64,000 nucleotides of DNA, taken from positions 1-64,000 of the forward strand of contig CACJBC010000004.1 in NCBI GenBank assembly GCA_902591565.1. Direction: 5' to 3'. Positions 34,369-43,088 of this stretch are shown piece by piece. The number at the start of each line of letters is the position of its first letter. Within the stretch, counting starts at the first letter, position 1. The notes below the pieces were generated by a model, which was not told the origin of the DNA, did no database searches, and was given only the letters and a program-made list of their open reading frames with translations. The position numbers were made by a program, and so were the translations under genes. This DNA comes from an uncultured SAR86 cluster bacterium (lineage in GTDB: Bacteria > Pseudomonadota > Gammaproteobacteria > Magnimaribacterales > D2472).

Positions 34369-36320
34369 TTTAAGAAATGCTCTTTAAGAACTGATAAGTG
34401 ATTATCAAAATTCTTCCAATAATCCACTCCGGATTTATAAATAGGCTGCCTTACCTGTTCTGAGCTAGCAGTTTTAACTGGTCTTTTAGATTTATAAAAA
34501 GACATGCAAGATTCTTCAAATTCAAGACCTAAATACTTAAATAATAGCTTTACCTCATGCTCAGGATTATTAATAACATTTTCGTAATTTACTGTATAAA
34601 TTGAATCTGGATATAGTTCATTCCAAAAAAGCATTATTTTTTGATAGTCCTTGTAATATCTAGCTATATCATCCAAATCATATGTAAAATGCTGACCTTT
34701 AGCAAAAAATTGTTTAAAACAACTAAAACAGCCATCTAATGGATTTCTTCTAGCATCTATAATTTTTGCATTTGGTAATATCATTTTAATTAAGCCAATG
34801 TATGGAAAATTATTTGGCATCTTATCTATAAAAAAATTTGATTCTTTCCTTGACCAGAGGGTTTCATCAATATATTTCGTGCCAAAGTTATATATGTCTT
34901 CATTTGAAAGTTTAAATAAGTTATCTGTGTAGTTATCTGAATTATTAAATGAACGAATTTTTCTTCCAATTGTCATAATGTTGTGGTGCTCTTGAGTACC
35001 TTCTATCAAAGAATGAGATGAAAGAATTTGTTCAATCAAAGTTGAACCAGCACGAGGAAGACCAAGAATAAAAATAGGATCTTTTGTTTTATTGCCAACC
35101 TCATAATTAAATTTGTTAGAATTTTTATCAAAAAAATCTATAGTTTTATTAATTAATATTGAGTTTTCTTCAGCATTATAATCAAGGGTTTTTCTATGCA
35201 TCCAATTACCCTCTTCATAATATTTAAATGACTTATCATAGTTTTCTATTAATTCGTGTGCTTTCCCTAAAGCAAAGAGCATTTGAGTCTTTTCTATATC
35301 ATGCATATCAGCGTTAAGTGCAGATTCCATTGTTTGAATTTGTTTTTCTGAAAATTTATAAGTTTTTAAATTAGCTAAACTCCAATATGCCTCACCGCAT
35401 AATGGAAAGTATTTAATTGCATTTAAATAAGATAGTTCACTGTCTGTCCTGCTTCCTACAGTTTTTTGGGCATGCCCCAAGCTTAAATGTACTCTAGGAT
35501 TTTTTTCATTAAATGTTAGTAACTCTTTATATATTCTTATGCCTTCATCAAAATCTGACAATCTAACATGAATAGTACCGAGTGCTCCCATGGCTTCATA
35601 ATTATGAGGATCAAGTTTTAATAAATTTTGAAAAGCTTTTTTTGCTTGGATAAATTTATTTTGCAATCTATAGCATTTGGCTAAGTTCTCCCATAGAAGC
35701 TTGAAATTTGGATTTAATTTAATAGCTCTTACAAATAAAGTTTCTGCTATCGGATAGTTATTTTGTTTGAAAGCCAATAGACCTAATAATCTCAGAGCAT
35801 CAACGTTATTTTTGTCTTTTTTTAAAACGTTTTTATATGACTCCTCAGCAAGGTTATTTCTTCCAGCTTTTACATGTCTTATACCTTTATATAGTTCAGA
35901 ATAAGTTTTATCAGATTCAAAAAATTCCTGAATAACTTTTTCAGATTCCTCATAATTAGATTGATCTGCGTATATATTTGAAATTTCTCTAACATAGTCA
36001 ATTGAGGGATACTTTTTATGGAGCGTTTTAATACAATCTAACGCGTGATTATGGTCACCAATAAAGATTAGTATTTTATATTTTTGTTCTAAATATAATT
36101 TGTTGTCTTGAAAAAAATGAATTGATTGATTGATGTATTTGAGAGCATTTATTGGATCATTAATTTTTATATTTATTGAAATAATTAATTCAAGAGCCTC
36201 TTTATTATCAGGATAAACCTTTAATATTTCTTCAAGTTGTTCCAATGAACTATTTACATTATTATCGTTAAATAACTTAAGCGCATTTGTAAGAGCAAAT
36301 TTTGTATTATCTGAAGACAT
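34365..36320 (-). CDS. TPR-repeat sulfotransferase (copy 2)
   Basis: A 651-residue protein with the same plan as the one at 24751: tetratricopeptide repeats over about the first 390 residues (for example VDALRLLGLLAFKQNNYPIA), then a sulfotransferase domain with PIFILGLPRAGSTLIEQ at about 413-429 and RRNPLDGCFSCFKQFF. C-terminal YKSKRPVKTASSEQVRQPIY is nearly identical to copy 1. The acceptor of the sulfate is unknown. The start codon lies inside the first codons of a BCCT gene on the other strand (19-base divergent overlap), so the promoter must lie within the BCCT coding sequence. Confidence 0.9.
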   Translation of the reverse strand: MSSDNTKFALTNALKLFNDNNVNSSLEQLEEILKVYPDNKEALELIISINIKINDPINALKYINQSIHFFQDNKLYLEQKYKILIFIGDHNHALDCIKTLHKKYPSIDYVREISNIYADQSNYEESEKVIQEFFESDKTYSELYKGIRHVKAGRNNLAEESYKNVLKKDKNNVDALRLLGLLAFKQNNYPIAETLFVRAIKLNPNFKLLWENLAKCYRLQNKFIQAKKAFQNLLKLDPHNYEAMGALGTIHVRLSDFDEGIRIYKELLTFNEKNPRVHLSLGHAQKTVGSRTDSELSYLNAIKYFPLCGEAYWSLANLKTYKFSEKQIQTMESALNADMHDIEKTQMLFALGKAHELIENYDKSFKYYEEGNWMHRKTLDYNAEENSILINKTIDFFDKNSNKFNYEVGNKTKDPIFILGLPRAGSTLIEQILSSHSLIEGTQEHHNIMTIGRKIRSFNNSDNYTDNLFKLSNEDIYNFGTKYIDETLWSRKESNFFIDKMPNNFPYIGLIKMILPNAKIIDARRNPLDGCFSCFKQFFAKGQHFTYDLDDIARYYKDYQKIMLFWNELYPDSIYTVNYENVINNPEHEVKLLFKYLGLEFEESCMSFYKSKRPVKTASSEQVRQPIYKSGVDYWKNFDNHLSVLKEHFLK

Positions 36321-37798
36321 TAAAAAAAAATATTAACCCTGAATGGAATCTTTCAGTTATTAGTATAACTATTTTATTATCAGTATTGTTGTCAATTTTT
36401 GTTCTTGCTAATCCAGAGACGACATCAAAGGCGCTTGCAAATATTTATACGATATTATCAATTAAGTTTGAAACAATCTTTTTGTACGGCAGTTTCTTAA
36501 TTCTATTTTTCTTATTGATTTTAGCTATATCAAGATACGGATCAGTGAAAATATCGATTAAAAATAAAAATAACTACAGCATGATATCTTGGTGTTCAAT
36601 GTTATTTGCAGCTGGCATTGGAGCGACTCTTTTATATTGGTCAACAATTGAATGGATAGAGTATTTTAATATTCTTTCAAATGATCCTTTATACGATAAG
36701 GATAAGGTTATGCAATACTCTCGAACCTATCCAATATTTCATTGGGGGCCAACTGCATGGGCTATTTACTGCCTACCAGTCGTAGCATTTGGATTGGCTA
36801 TTACCAAAAAACCAAATTCTTCTCTTACATTTTCAGGAATTTTAAACATTAAAAACATTTTTTTTAAAACTATATTTGATGTGATATTTATTGGATCAAT
36901 AATATGCGCTGCAGGTGTCGGATTGGGGCTTTCATTTCCATTAATTTCATCTGTAATATCAAAAATTTTTGAAATTAACAGAAGCATTACATTAGATATG
37001 ACAACTATAATTTTGTGTTCATCTATATTTGCAACAAGTGCTTATATTGGTATTCAGAATGGTATTAAACGATTAAGTAATATAAATATATTTATTGTAT
37101 TAATATTTTTATTCCTAGTATTAATTATTGGTCCAACTAGTTATATTTTAGATAATTCAATTAAAACTATTGTCTTTTATAGTTTTGAATATCTAAATTT
37201 AAGTTTATCTTCCGGTACAAAAATAAGTATTGATTGGACAGTTTTTTACTGGGCTTGGTGGTTTGCCTTAGCACCAATGGTTGGTACTTTTTTGGTAAAT
37301 ATTTCAAATGGTAAAACATTAAGGCAAATTATTTTAGGCACAATTTTTATTGGTAGTGCTGGTTGTGCTTTGAGCATGCTTATTTTATCGAATCTATCTA
37401 TTTTTCAATTTGAATCAGGAATACTTAATGCGCCTACAATGATTTATGAAAATGTAATTACCAGAGATGCATTGGTAGTTACAACTATTGGTAATTTACC
37501 TTATGGTGAGTTTCTATTAGTTATATTTGCACTAATATTAATTATATTTTTATGCACAACCTATGACTCTGCTTCATACGTTCTTGCTTCAGCCTCTATG
37601 AAAAAATCATCAATAAAAAGCTCAAAATCATTAAGATTATTATTTGCATTTATTATGGTCATACAACCTACATTATTAATGTATTTAAATGGAGTCGACT
37701 CATTTAAATGGATAATGGTAATATGCTCCATTCCTCTTATATTTATATTTGCTTTATTAATTTATTCAATCATAAAAAATGTTCATTCAATTAAATAA
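36302..37798 (+). CDS. BCCT family transporter, copy 2, probable TTG start
   Basis: A 498-residue protein with about 12 membrane segments. INPEWNLSVISITILL starts the first helix, FAAGIGATLLYWSTIEW at about 101-117, HWGPTAWAIYCLPVVAFG and FYWAWWFALAPMVGTFLVNIS (signature WWxxxxPMV) are BCCT blocks. The helix requires a start upstream of residue 10, yet no ATG exists; TTG at 36302 with a weak AAGAG upstream is the best choice, placing the start inside the divergent sulfotransferase gene. The substrate is probably a betaine-like or sulfonium solute but differs from copy 1 at several aromatic positions. Confidence 0.88.
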   Translation: MYYLKTLKKNINPEWNLSVISITILLSVLLSIFVLANPETTSKALANIYTILSIKFETIFLYGSFLILFFLLILAISRYGSVKISIKNKNNYSMISWCSMLFAAGIGATLLYWSTIEWIEYFNILSNDPLYDKDKVMQYSRTYPIFHWGPTAWAIYCLPVVAFGLAITKKPNSSLTFSGILNIKNIFFKTIFDVIFIGSIICAAGVGLGLSFPLISSVISKIFEINRSITLDMTTIILCSSIFATSAYIGIQNGIKRLSNINIFIVLIFLFLVLIIGPTSYILDNSIKTIVFYSFEYLNLSLSSGTKISIDWTVFYWAWWFALAPMVGTFLVNISNGKTLRQIILGTIFIGSAGCALSMLILSNLSIFQFESGILNAPTMIYENVITRDALVVTTIGNLPYGEFLLVIFALILIIFLCTTYDSASYVLASASMKKSSIKSSKSLRLLFAFIMVIQPTLLMYLNGVDSFKWIMVICSIPLIFIFALLIYSIIKNVHSIK

Positions 37799-38660
37799 TC
37801 ATAAAGCTCATATCTTTACTAAGAATCCTATAGATTCATCTAAAAAAAGTATTGTATTTTTACCAGGTGCAGGTATGGACCATAGAATTTTATCAATGTT
37901 TAAATTGTCTAAAATTGAAACTACATATAATGTCATAGCGATTGATCTTCCTGGACACGGCTACACCAGTGGTCCACTTTTTTATGACGTTGAAGAACAT
38001 AGTCAATTTTGTATTGAGTTATTTGAAATAATAAAACTACCTAATCCAATTATTATTGGGCATAGTTGGGGTGGTTTAATCGCATTGGATTTATCTACTA
38101 AATTTCATGCTGAAATGACTGTGTGTATGAATATTGCTTATCCTTTTCTAGTTGGTGAAATGCTACTTGATTTTGCAAAAGGCAATCTTGATCAAGCAGT
38201 TGAATTCCTTACTAAATATGGTGTCTATAAGTTTCCTGATGTAGAGATTAAATCTCAAGGCTTCGGTGTTAAAGGCTCAGGATTCTATGGAAGAACAAAG
38301 GGTGAGATTAAATCACCCTATGGCACTAAAGTTGTTGAATCTGATCCTGAAAGAGAAATAAAACTATATCCATTAAAAAGATTATTTAATCAGACTCAAA
38401 AGGAAATTAGCTCAATAGATTTAAAATCATGCAATAAGTTTAGACTAGATGAAAGTCAGATTTCTAATTTATCAAATGTAAAATATATATTCTGTGATAA
38501 AGACAAGCTTGCTAGATACAATCCAGAAAGTGAAATACTTAACAAATTAGAGTTAGATAAGGATATTTTTACCCTAACTGAATCAGGCCATTTCCCATTT
38601 TATGAGGACCCTGATCAACTTGAAGAAGTATTAAATAAAATTTTTAATATATCTATCTAG
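37779..38660 (+). CDS. Alpha/beta hydrolase
   Basis: A 293-residue cytosolic enzyme. IVFLPGAGMDHRI at about 25-37 gives the oxyanion loop, IDLPGHGYTSGP follows, Ser96 lies in the elbow IGHSWGG and the catalytic His is in TESGHFPFYEDP near the end. No signal peptide. The substrate is unknown. It overlaps the BCCT gene by 20 bases, so they are cotranscribed and the hydrolase may act on an imported compound. Its TAG stop shares the palindrome CTAG with the stop of the convergent receptor gene. Confidence 0.85.
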   Translation: MFIQLNNHKAHIFTKNPIDSSKKSIVFLPGAGMDHRILSMFKLSKIETTYNVIAIDLPGHGYTSGPLFYDVEEHSQFCIELFEIIKLPNPIIIGHSWGGLIALDLSTKFHAEMTVCMNIAYPFLVGEMLLDFAKGNLDQAVEFLTKYGVYKFPDVEIKSQGFGVKGSGFYGRTKGEIKSPYGTKVVESDPEREIKLYPLKRLFNQTQKEISSIDLKSCNKFRLDESQISNLSNVKYIFCDKDKLARYNPESEILNKLELDKDIFTLTESGHFPFYEDPDQLEEVLNKIFNISI

Positions 38661-41065
38661 TATCTATATCTTATTCGCATTCCAACAACTCTTGGCTTGC
38701 TACCTGTTCTTCTTACACCAAAACCTGTGTAACCAGAGCTTCCTTCAGCAGAAAAGTCATCATATCTTGATAAATATGCATCTTCATCAGTAAGATTGGT
38801 AATATAAAGTTCCACAGAAGTATTTTCATTATCAATCCCAGCTCTTATATTTGAAATAGCATAAGATGGTAACTCAATTGCTCCATTTTCATATGAAGTG
38901 TTTCTTTCTCCAGTATAGGAATGATCAAATATAAGATATGCTGGTTTACCCATTAAATTAAAATCTTTATCTAATGAAATATAATACGAGAGCTCTGGCA
39001 TGCTTGCTAATTTGTTACCAGCATTAGCGCCTAATTCACCAGAAACGTAATAATAATCCTCACTTAGTGTAGGATCCATTTTATTTAAATAAAAATTTAG
39101 GCTTGTTGAATCATTCACCATCAATATTGAATTAAGCTCAACACCTGTTATTTCAGCATTACCAACATTTTCAGTATAAGCAACTGAGGTAATATCTGTA
39201 TTGTAAGTTGAAGTTTGATAATCCTTCCAATCCATTGAGTAATAAGCGCCATTGAGTATTAATCTGCCATCACTCCAAGTTGATTTAAAACCAAGCTCGA
39301 TACTATCTAGATAATCAGGATCATATGTTTCAGGAACACTAAAGCCATTTGCATTAGGTCTAGGTCTGTTTACACCAGAAGGCCTAAAACCTTCTGAATA
39401 ATTACCATAAATCATAACATCATCATTAATATTATGTTTAAGAGATAGTTTTTTAATATTACCTCTCTCATTTGATTTAAAATCTCCATCAGTTAAACCA
39501 AATTCTAATGCACCATAATATCCATCTTTTGCTTTCAGGTTCATTGTTTGATCATAATTTCTTAAACCGACTGTTAAAGAGGTTTTGTCGTTAATGTCAT
39601 AGTATAACTCACCAAAAATTGCGTCTATATCCCCTTTTCTATCTAAGTCTGCTTCCCACCAAGTACCGCTTGTACCATTGGGAAATGATGCACCAGGTTG
39701 AAGATAATCCACATCTGTGATCTTTTCATTTGATTCTTGGAATGCACCAAGAACCCAATTAAATCCATTATCATAGTTTGATTGAAGCCTTAATTCAGTA
39801 GATTTTCTATCAATATCATTAGATTGAGCATATGTCATTCTTGGGTCTCTGCAATCATTTACGTCTGCATAATAATAACCATAATATTCATAAAGATTGC
39901 AAACATAATAAGCATATGCAGCATAATAGTAATACTCAACATAACTTGCATAATCATATGTATATGCTGTGTCTCTTTCAAAAATAGATGTATTGAGAAC
40001 GAAATCTATATCGTCATTTATGCTACCGCTGATTGTTGCTGAAATTTGTTCAAACTCGTCATCATATCTTTCTTGAGAAAAACGAGTATTGGATCTAGGT
40101 GGCATAGCTGATGATTGATCATCAGTTAATACGTCGGTTTCATATGAACCGTTATAGTATGATTCCTGAGTTAAAAATGATAAATCAATATTTACATCCT
40201 TAATATCAGCCGAAATTCTTAAACGTGACCCCTCTTTCCTTGAGTCATTATAATCATCTTTAGCTACATCATAGGGAGCTGTTGTGTTGTCAATCGTATA
40301 GCCTCTTGCATTTTGATATGAATAAGTAGCTTCTTTATTATCAATCCAACCACCATCTTTTACATCATACATGCTCAGTCTTGCAGCTACATTCGAGCCG
40401 ATGGGAATATTAATAAATGCTTCGAGTGATTTATCTTTATCACCATCATAGATTTTACCTATTTCGTAGTCAGCTCCGTAGTCAAACTCACTAGGATCAG
40501 GCTTCTTTGTTATGATTTTAATATTTCCAGAAGTTGAACTTGCGCCATACAAAGTACCTTGGGGCCCCATAAGAACTTCAACTCTCTCAATATCATAAAT
40601 ATGAAGATCTGGGGTAAGACTAGCAGCAGTTAAAGGCTGTTCATCAATATATAAAGCGGTTGTAGCTTCAGGTGAAGCATAGCTATTCATGATAGCGCCA
40701 TCTGAAACTCCCCTTATATAAAAATTAGACTTTCCTGGGCCTACATTATTAAAAGTTACAGCAGGTGAAACGCTTGAAATATCCTCTAAGTTTTTAATAT
40801 TTTTTTTATCTAGTTCCTGAGATCCAATTGCTTGAACGCTCATTGGGACATCTTGAATATTTTCTTCTTTTTTTGTTGCAGTAACAATAACTTCTTCAAT
40901 GCCTTCTTCAGCTTGAGCTGAATTAACATTAGACACGCCTAATCCAACAGACAATGCTCCCAAGAAAGATAAAGCATAATTATTTTCTTTAAAAATATCT
41001 TTAATTAATGCAGTTAGTGGATCTCTCTTTTTTTCAAAAAGAGGTTTTAATAAAATTTTTGACAT
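38657..41065 (-). CDS. TonB-dependent receptor (copy 2)
   Basis: An 802-residue outer-membrane receptor. The export leader contains a hydrophobic stretch before NSAQAEE (cleavage near residue 52), then IEEVIVTATKKEENIQDVP, a plug with FYIRGVSD and ERVEVLMGPQGTLYGASSTSGNIKIIT, and a barrel ending in MRIRYRY. GGGGAAAAG precedes the ATG. Residues about 368-401 form an extreme tyrosine-rich extracellular loop, bounded by two Cys. The plug aligns closely with the receptor at 26760. Ligand unknown; adjacent BCCT, hydrolase and sulfotransferase genes suggest a role in uptake of the same class of compounds as copy 1. Confidence 0.92.
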   Translation of the reverse strand: MSKILLKPLFEKKRDPLTALIKDIFKENNYALSFLGALSVGLGVSNVNSAQAEEGIEEVIVTATKKEENIQDVPMSVQAIGSQELDKKNIKNLEDISSVSPAVTFNNVGPGKSNFYIRGVSDGAIMNSYASPEATTALYIDEQPLTAASLTPDLHIYDIERVEVLMGPQGTLYGASSTSGNIKIITKKPDPSEFDYGADYEIGKIYDGDKDKSLEAFINIPIGSNVAARLSMYDVKDGGWIDNKEATYSYQNARGYTIDNTTAPYDVAKDDYNDSRKEGSRLRISADIKDVNIDLSFLTQESYYNGSYETDVLTDDQSSAMPPRSNTRFSQERYDDEFEQISATISGSINDDIDFVLNTSIFERDTAYTYDYASYVEYYYYAAYAYYVCNLYEYYGYYYADVNDCRDPRMTYAQSNDIDRKSTELRLQSNYDNGFNWVLGAFQESNEKITDVDYLQPGASFPNGTSGTWWEADLDRKGDIDAIFGELYYDINDKTSLTVGLRNYDQTMNLKAKDGYYGALEFGLTDGDFKSNERGNIKKLSLKHNINDDVMIYGNYSEGFRPSGVNRPRPNANGFSVPETYDPDYLDSIELGFKSTWSDGRLILNGAYYSMDWKDYQTSTYNTDITSVAYTENVGNAEITGVELNSILMVNDSTSLNFYLNKMDPTLSEDYYYVSGELGANAGNKLASMPELSYYISLDKDFNLMGKPAYLIFDHSYTGERNTSYENGAIELPSYAISNIRAGIDNENTSVELYITNLTDEDAYLSRYDDFSAEGSSGYTGFGVRRTGSKPRVVGMRIRYRY

Positions 41066-41157
41066 AACTTTTCCCCGCTTTTAAGTTATATAAAATACAT
41101 TAATGTAAAGTATTTACAAAAACAAGCCAAATTTTAATTTATGTATACAGTTTTTAG

Positions 41158-42165
41158 TTATAAATTAAACAATATATCTAATAATAAGTCATTACCCCAA
41201 TCATTATTAACTTCAATCTTACAATCAGGAGAAATAATATTGTTTTGAGCTCCAGTATGGCAATATCCTCTATCAGAATTATTAATACCAGGCCAAGTAT
41301 GTCCAGCGTCATCGTTTAATAAGGAGATGATCTTAATATTTCCATTACAGCCATAGGATACTTTTTTTGTAATATTGTTATGGGTGTCAATTTTATTCAG
41401 TTCAATAAATTTACATTTAAATTTGTTCGACCATGAGTTAAAGGTATTATCCATAGGTTCATAAAAATAACCATCATATGATTGAATGTTAATCGGAGGA
41501 GTCACTCTATCAAGTGCTCCACCATAAATAATAAAATTTACAGGCATATCAGGAATACAACTTGCTCCTAAGGGTTGCATACCAACTACATTAATAACAC
41601 CAGAAAATAAATTAGGATATTTACAAGCAAGAGCTTGTGCCATCATCCCGCCGTTACTCATTCCAATAACAAAGACTTTATCTATTAGATAATTCTCTTT
41701 TGAAATATCAATAATTTTTTTTATAAAACCAAGATCATCTCTACAACTTGTCCATGTGCATCTACTAGAATTTTTACAATTAGGATATTTTGGATAAATA
41801 ACAGCATCTAATGAACAAAATTCTTTATTTGGTTTTATATTTGGAAATGCATTCCAAGATGAAATAAATGGATAATCTTTATTTGCATCATTGTAAAAAT
41901 ATTCGCCTTGGGGATAAATAGCTAAAAATTCATATTTTTCAGCTGATTTATTGAACATACCTGTGGTCTCTTTTTCAAAACCTGATGCTGATCCAGAATA
42001 TCCATGCAATCCAATAACCAAATTTATCGGAGCTTTTATATTGTGATTAGGTGGAAAGAATTCTAAATATGATCTCTTAACATCATCATATATGAAACTT
42101 TTCTCTACCATTGATGCTGAAACAAAATTTACAGATAAAATAATAATTATTAAAAGCTTTAACAT
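41158..42165 (-). CDS. Secreted PHB-depolymerase-like / feruloyl-esterase-like hydrolase (LpqC family)
   Basis: A 335-residue alpha/beta hydrolase with signal peptide (MLKLLIIIILSVNFVSA). LVIGLHGYSGSASGFEKETTG at about 49-69 is the oxyanion loop and Ser170 lies in GMSNGGMMAQALACKYP, the pattern of poly(3-hydroxybutyrate) depolymerase/LpqC proteins. NDDAGHTWPG supplies His. Several Cys pairs suit a periplasmic or secreted enzyme. The substrate may be a polyester or feruloyl-type ester. It overlaps the next hydrolase gene by seven bases. Confidence 0.85.
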   Translation of the reverse strand: MLKLLIIIILSVNFVSASMVEKSFIYDDVKRSYLEFFPPNHNIKAPINLVIGLHGYSGSASGFEKETTGMFNKSAEKYEFLAIYPQGEYFYNDANKDYPFISSWNAFPNIKPNKEFCSLDAVIYPKYPNCKNSSRCTWTSCRDDLGFIKKIIDISKENYLIDKVFVIGMSNGGMMAQALACKYPNLFSGVINVVGMQPLGASCIPDMPVNFIIYGGALDRVTPPINIQSYDGYFYEPMDNTFNSWSNKFKCKFIELNKIDTHNNITKKVSYGCNGNIKIISLLNDDAGHTWPGINNSDRGYCHTGAQNNIISPDCKIEVNNDWGNDLLLDILFNL

Positions 42166-43049
42166 CTTGATATAAATTCTTTAAGTTGTTTGTAGGTATT
42201 GTGTTTAGCAATGTCTGTAAAAACTTCATGTCGTGTGTTTTTAACTAAAATGATTTGTACGCTTTTAAAAATTTTATTTAAAAAAAGATAAAGTTTTTTT
42301 GCATACTCTCCGTTAGCATTCGCTTTATCCTGTTCTCCTGAAATAATTAAAATTGGTATATCTGAATTACTGGCGATATAAAAATTTTTTTTAAAAATAT
42401 TTAACATACAAATACAAACATCGTGCCACAAACTATTTGTAACAATAAAACCACATAGTGGGTCATTTGTATAATTATCTACACTCTCCATATCTCCTGA
42501 TATCCAATCATTGTCAGTTCTAATGGGAGCAAAAGAGTTGTTAAATTTACGTATTGTTAATGCATCAATAAGTTTGCTTTGAGCTTTGTGTCCTTGTCTT
42601 AAGATTTCAATCTTAATTATTAATAATTGCAAATAAATTAAAGAATGAGGAACCTTTGATGAGCCTGATAAAATAAGTCCATCAATATCAAGTTTTTTAT
42701 TAAGTAATGACAGTGCTATCCAAGAGCCCATACTATGCGCTAATAAAAAACACGGTATCATCGGATATTTTTTTTTAACATCATCTACTAAATCATATAA
42801 GTCATCTCTCACCGTAATCCAACCATTTTTTTTAGCAAAAAAACCTGGCAATTCTCCATTTTTAATATTTTTTCCATGTCCCTTGTGATCTCTTGCTATA
42901 ACATGATAACCATCATCATTTAATTTTGAGATTAGCCATTGATATCTACCAATGTGCTCAGCCATGCCATGACTTAAAACAAAAACACCTTTTGGATTAG
43001 GTATGGATGATATGTAATGATAAAGACTATTAGTCATATTTATATTCAT
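42159..43049 (-). CDS. Alpha/beta hydrolase, monoacylglycerol-lipase-like (Hydrolase_4)
   Basis: A 296-residue enzyme. GVFVLSHGMAEHIGRYQWLISKL (HGMAEHxxRY) at about 20-42 and ARDHKGHGKN are the lysophospholipase/monoacylglycerol lipase signature. Ser106 is in LLAHSMGSW, Asp in ISGEQDKANA and His in TRHEVFTDI. No signal peptide. It likely hydrolyses lysophospholipids or monoacylglycerols. It is cotranscribed with the secreted hydrolase that follows it, and divergent from the FabH-like gene. Confidence 0.86.
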   Translation of the reverse strand: MNINMTNSLYHYISSIPNPKGVFVLSHGMAEHIGRYQWLISKLNDDGYHVIARDHKGHGKNIKNGELPGFFAKKNGWITVRDDLYDLVDDVKKKYPMIPCFLLAHSMGSWIALSLLNKKLDIDGLILSGSSKVPHSLIYLQLLIIKIEILRQGHKAQSKLIDALTIRKFNNSFAPIRTDNDWISGDMESVDNYTNDPLCGFIVTNSLWHDVCICMLNIFKKNFYIASNSDIPILIISGEQDKANANGEYAKKLYLFLNKIFKSVQIILVKNTRHEVFTDIAKHNTYKQLKEFISRC

Positions 43050-43088
43050 AACTTATAATAAACACATATCAAGAAAATTTAAATTAAT

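Noticed and set aside
39824-40042. Plus-strand frame rich in Ile and Cys opposite the Tyr-rich loop
   Set aside because: It is the antisense of repeated Tyr codons in the receptor gene, not an independent gene.
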